Below, one piece after another: positions 6,201-6,331 of a DNA stretch of 6,331 nt. Within the stretch, counting starts at the first letter, position 1, and each line of letters starts with the position of its first letter. Below the pieces are notes generated by a model. That model saw only the letters and a program-made list of their open reading frames with translations. It was not told where the DNA came from and did not search any database. Source of the DNA: Myxococcales bacterium (GTDB lineage: Bacteria > Myxococcota > Bradymonadia > UBA7976 > UBA1532); NCBI GenBank assembly GCA_020430675.1, contig JAGQJJ010000251.1:1-6331 (forward strand), given 5' to 3'. A program made the translations under genes and the position numbers.

Positions 6201-6331
6201 GCGCTGCCCGCCGACGCCGCCGTCTGGCTGCGCGCCGCGCCCGATGAAGGCCCGCGCCGTACGCGCCAGCTCGAAGCCGCCGCCCGCGCCGCCCGCGTCG
6301 ACCTGCGCCGCGGCCCCACGCTGCTGATCAT
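3282..6331 (+). CDS. Large multidomain family 2 glycosyltransferase (C-terminus beyond window)
   Basis: The frame is open from ATG 3282 to the right edge: 1016 residues, no stop. After a basic N-terminus (MARRKEKKGR) and a short helical stretch comes a GT2 domain (about 73-295). Its motifs are FSVLMAAYNRADLI (74-87), SDDGSTD (107-113), the metal/nucleotide-sugar motif ADDD (160-163), QDYELWTRL (258-266, likely catalytic Asp259) and YRKHEGGTS (282-290). An Ala/Leu-rich helical, TPR-like part follows (about 330-500). Two further GT-A-like segments come next: 527-660, with SVQRQRYAPVEVRVIN at 542-557 and EDDW at 642-645; and 714-880, with TSVVIVGDD, WLRAE, NLGLARAHGE and DDWTLRVRLAGF. Neither has a DxD motif. 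Residues 952-1016 begin another domain (NVLIMPPWDD). There is no signal peptide or membrane segment, so it is probably cytoplasmic, moving sugars from nucleotide donors onto a glycan or protein; the acceptor is unknown. ATG 3282 is the first start after an in-frame TGA at 3246 and lacks a Shine-Dalgarno. Family call is firm; substrate is not. Confidence 0.93.
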   Translation, partial: MARRKEKKGRSAAVEAPGGASPIGRLQTLRAHLVGGDVAAAIALTDAWLAELGAAPEEIASPVEAPVVEGAPRFSVLMAAYNRADLIGEAIESALGQDFADFELIISDDGSTDATPEIVRRYAAADRRVRFFRSPQNQGRSPTRNRAIAEARGEFVLWMADDDLLVPGLLRRYDAILRAEPQIDVLYGDLQIFDGDTGRDLNVFRPDDWTGRDALLLGAKLFGSCVPDGGTATRRALYEGVTPEGALGPYDPEFVRAQDYELWTRLLDGTTVRKLDAVVYRYRKHEGGTSWGSFVDLSFDSKIIRRHLARHALERLFPRYDWSMPAASTRRALLRMARNLSDYQDHHNALGLLAAVAEAAADPAATEARIIAHLGRGDVTGAENALAEFVAAQPLPHTLTETLRARIDATAELRRAGRAALTAGKASEAEQRAVTYQNAYGLTFDVALLRGLAHRHGGDPELALAALCQAARLDPTDDESAQAAGQLAQALGRGGPKVDVAAMRRRLLEPLYTPPVLPAPPPETGPAITVLCRSTAAAALASVQRQRYAPVEVRVINGTDPVEITTPLACWIDEGTGLLPGHLARAAAALAEAEEDLVVAPRLGEPALAFDRARLLAEPWLSAAGTVWRTERVDLAPVLAAEDDWDRLLALTEGRAVRMLPVAGCAAPVPVLDRATVQAVYRRHQRETLFDVGARAWQAEVLGRFGLAQAARGRTSVVIVGDDRAALATTLAAVRAHTPEPHHVVLVADAADAETTAWLRAESAADDDLRVVALPRALGRAHAVNLGLARAHGEHIALLRAGVKPGAKWLGRLLWWAGQHAEAGIIVPGMPASRLPDRCLLIARAVLDRVGGFDVTLDAPDFALDDWTLRVRLAGFAPHAVDDIALEGKIRWPDGPDADRLRARWGVVPTAESLPPATAAFDPAVHFIAPGAEDGFRPDARPVRVEEAAARNVLIMPPWDDAAALKALVAHLAALPADAAVWLRAAPDEGPRRTRQLEAAARAARVDLRRGPTLLI
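4860..5261 (+). other. Second GT-A-like segment, degenerate (within the large glycosyltransferase)
   Basis: Residues 527-660 open like a GT2 domain: strand AITVLCRS, helix, then SVQRQRYAPVEVRVING. Where the DxD and following loop should be, the chain reads WIDEGTGLLPGHL (571-583), resembling an aspartate-rich motif plus 'llPghL' but with Glu-Gly-Thr instead of the second and third Asp. A late segment with GTVWRTERVD (625-634) and EDDWDRLLAL (642-651) matches the usual order of the acceptor-side motif. It is shorter than a complete domain. I infer a decayed or structural GT fold. Confidence 0.55.
5421..5921 (+). other. Third GT-A-like segment lacking DxD (within the large glycosyltransferase)
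   Basis: Residues 714-880 follow the rhamnosyltransferase-like GT2 plan almost step by step: TSVVIVGDD (715-723), RAHTPEPHHVVLVADAADAETTAWL with the DNGSTDGT position turned into DAADAET, then LGRAHAVNLGLARAHGEHIALLRAGVKPGAKWL. The last stretch corresponds to the normal 'lLnnDv...gWL', but Arg-Ala-Gly replaces the Asn-Asn-Asp of the metal motif. GGFDVTLDAPDF...LDDWTLRVRLAGF (851-876) keeps the acidic acceptor-side motif. Fold likely; catalysis doubtful. Confidence 0.65.

Noticed and set aside
1..6331. CRISPR array, tRNA, rRNA, transposase or insertion-sequence ends, rho-independent terminator
   Set aside because: None seen by eye: no regular DNA repeats with spacers, no tRNA-like arms, no transposase motifs, and no GC hairpin followed by a T run at the gene ends visible here.

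Overview
The window is very GC-rich and gene-dense, with strong G/C preference at third codon positions. It carries a Dickkopf-like cysteine-repeat lipoprotein and an LDL-receptor class A module, which in bacteria are mostly met in Myxococcota, Bradymonadales and related former deltaproteobacteria. I infer a chromosomal segment from that group. This rests on protein character and composition; no marker gene is present to confirm it.

Layout: a 107-base divergent intergenic region (3175-3281) separates two transcription units. Leftward (minus strand) lies a tightly packed three-gene run. It starts with a predicted cysteine-rich lipoprotein ending in an LDLa module (3174-2194). Next is a polytopic membrane protein with GT-C-like features (2201-432), whose GTG start overlaps the lipoprotein stop. 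Last is an EVE-domain protein (420 to beyond base 1), started by TTG behind a perfect AGGAGG that touches the previous stop codon. Rightward (plus strand) a single open frame runs from 3282 off the right edge. It encodes the first 1016 residues of a large multidomain glycosyltransferase.

The large protein has one family 2 glycosyltransferase domain with its expected motifs, then a helical TPR-like stretch, then two further GT-A-like segments in which the DxD metal/nucleotide-sugar motif is not recognisable. It ends, as far as the window goes, at the start of another domain.

Working picture (inference): the membrane protein and the large glycosyltransferase suggest envelope glycan or glycoprotein assembly. 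The lipoprotein, translationally linked to the membrane protein, may be an exported disulfide-rich binding partner. The EVE protein is probably a cytoplasmic housekeeping passenger. No mobile element, RNA gene, CRISPR array or clear terminator was seen. Many long open frames on the opposite strands are artefacts of GC-rich codon use.
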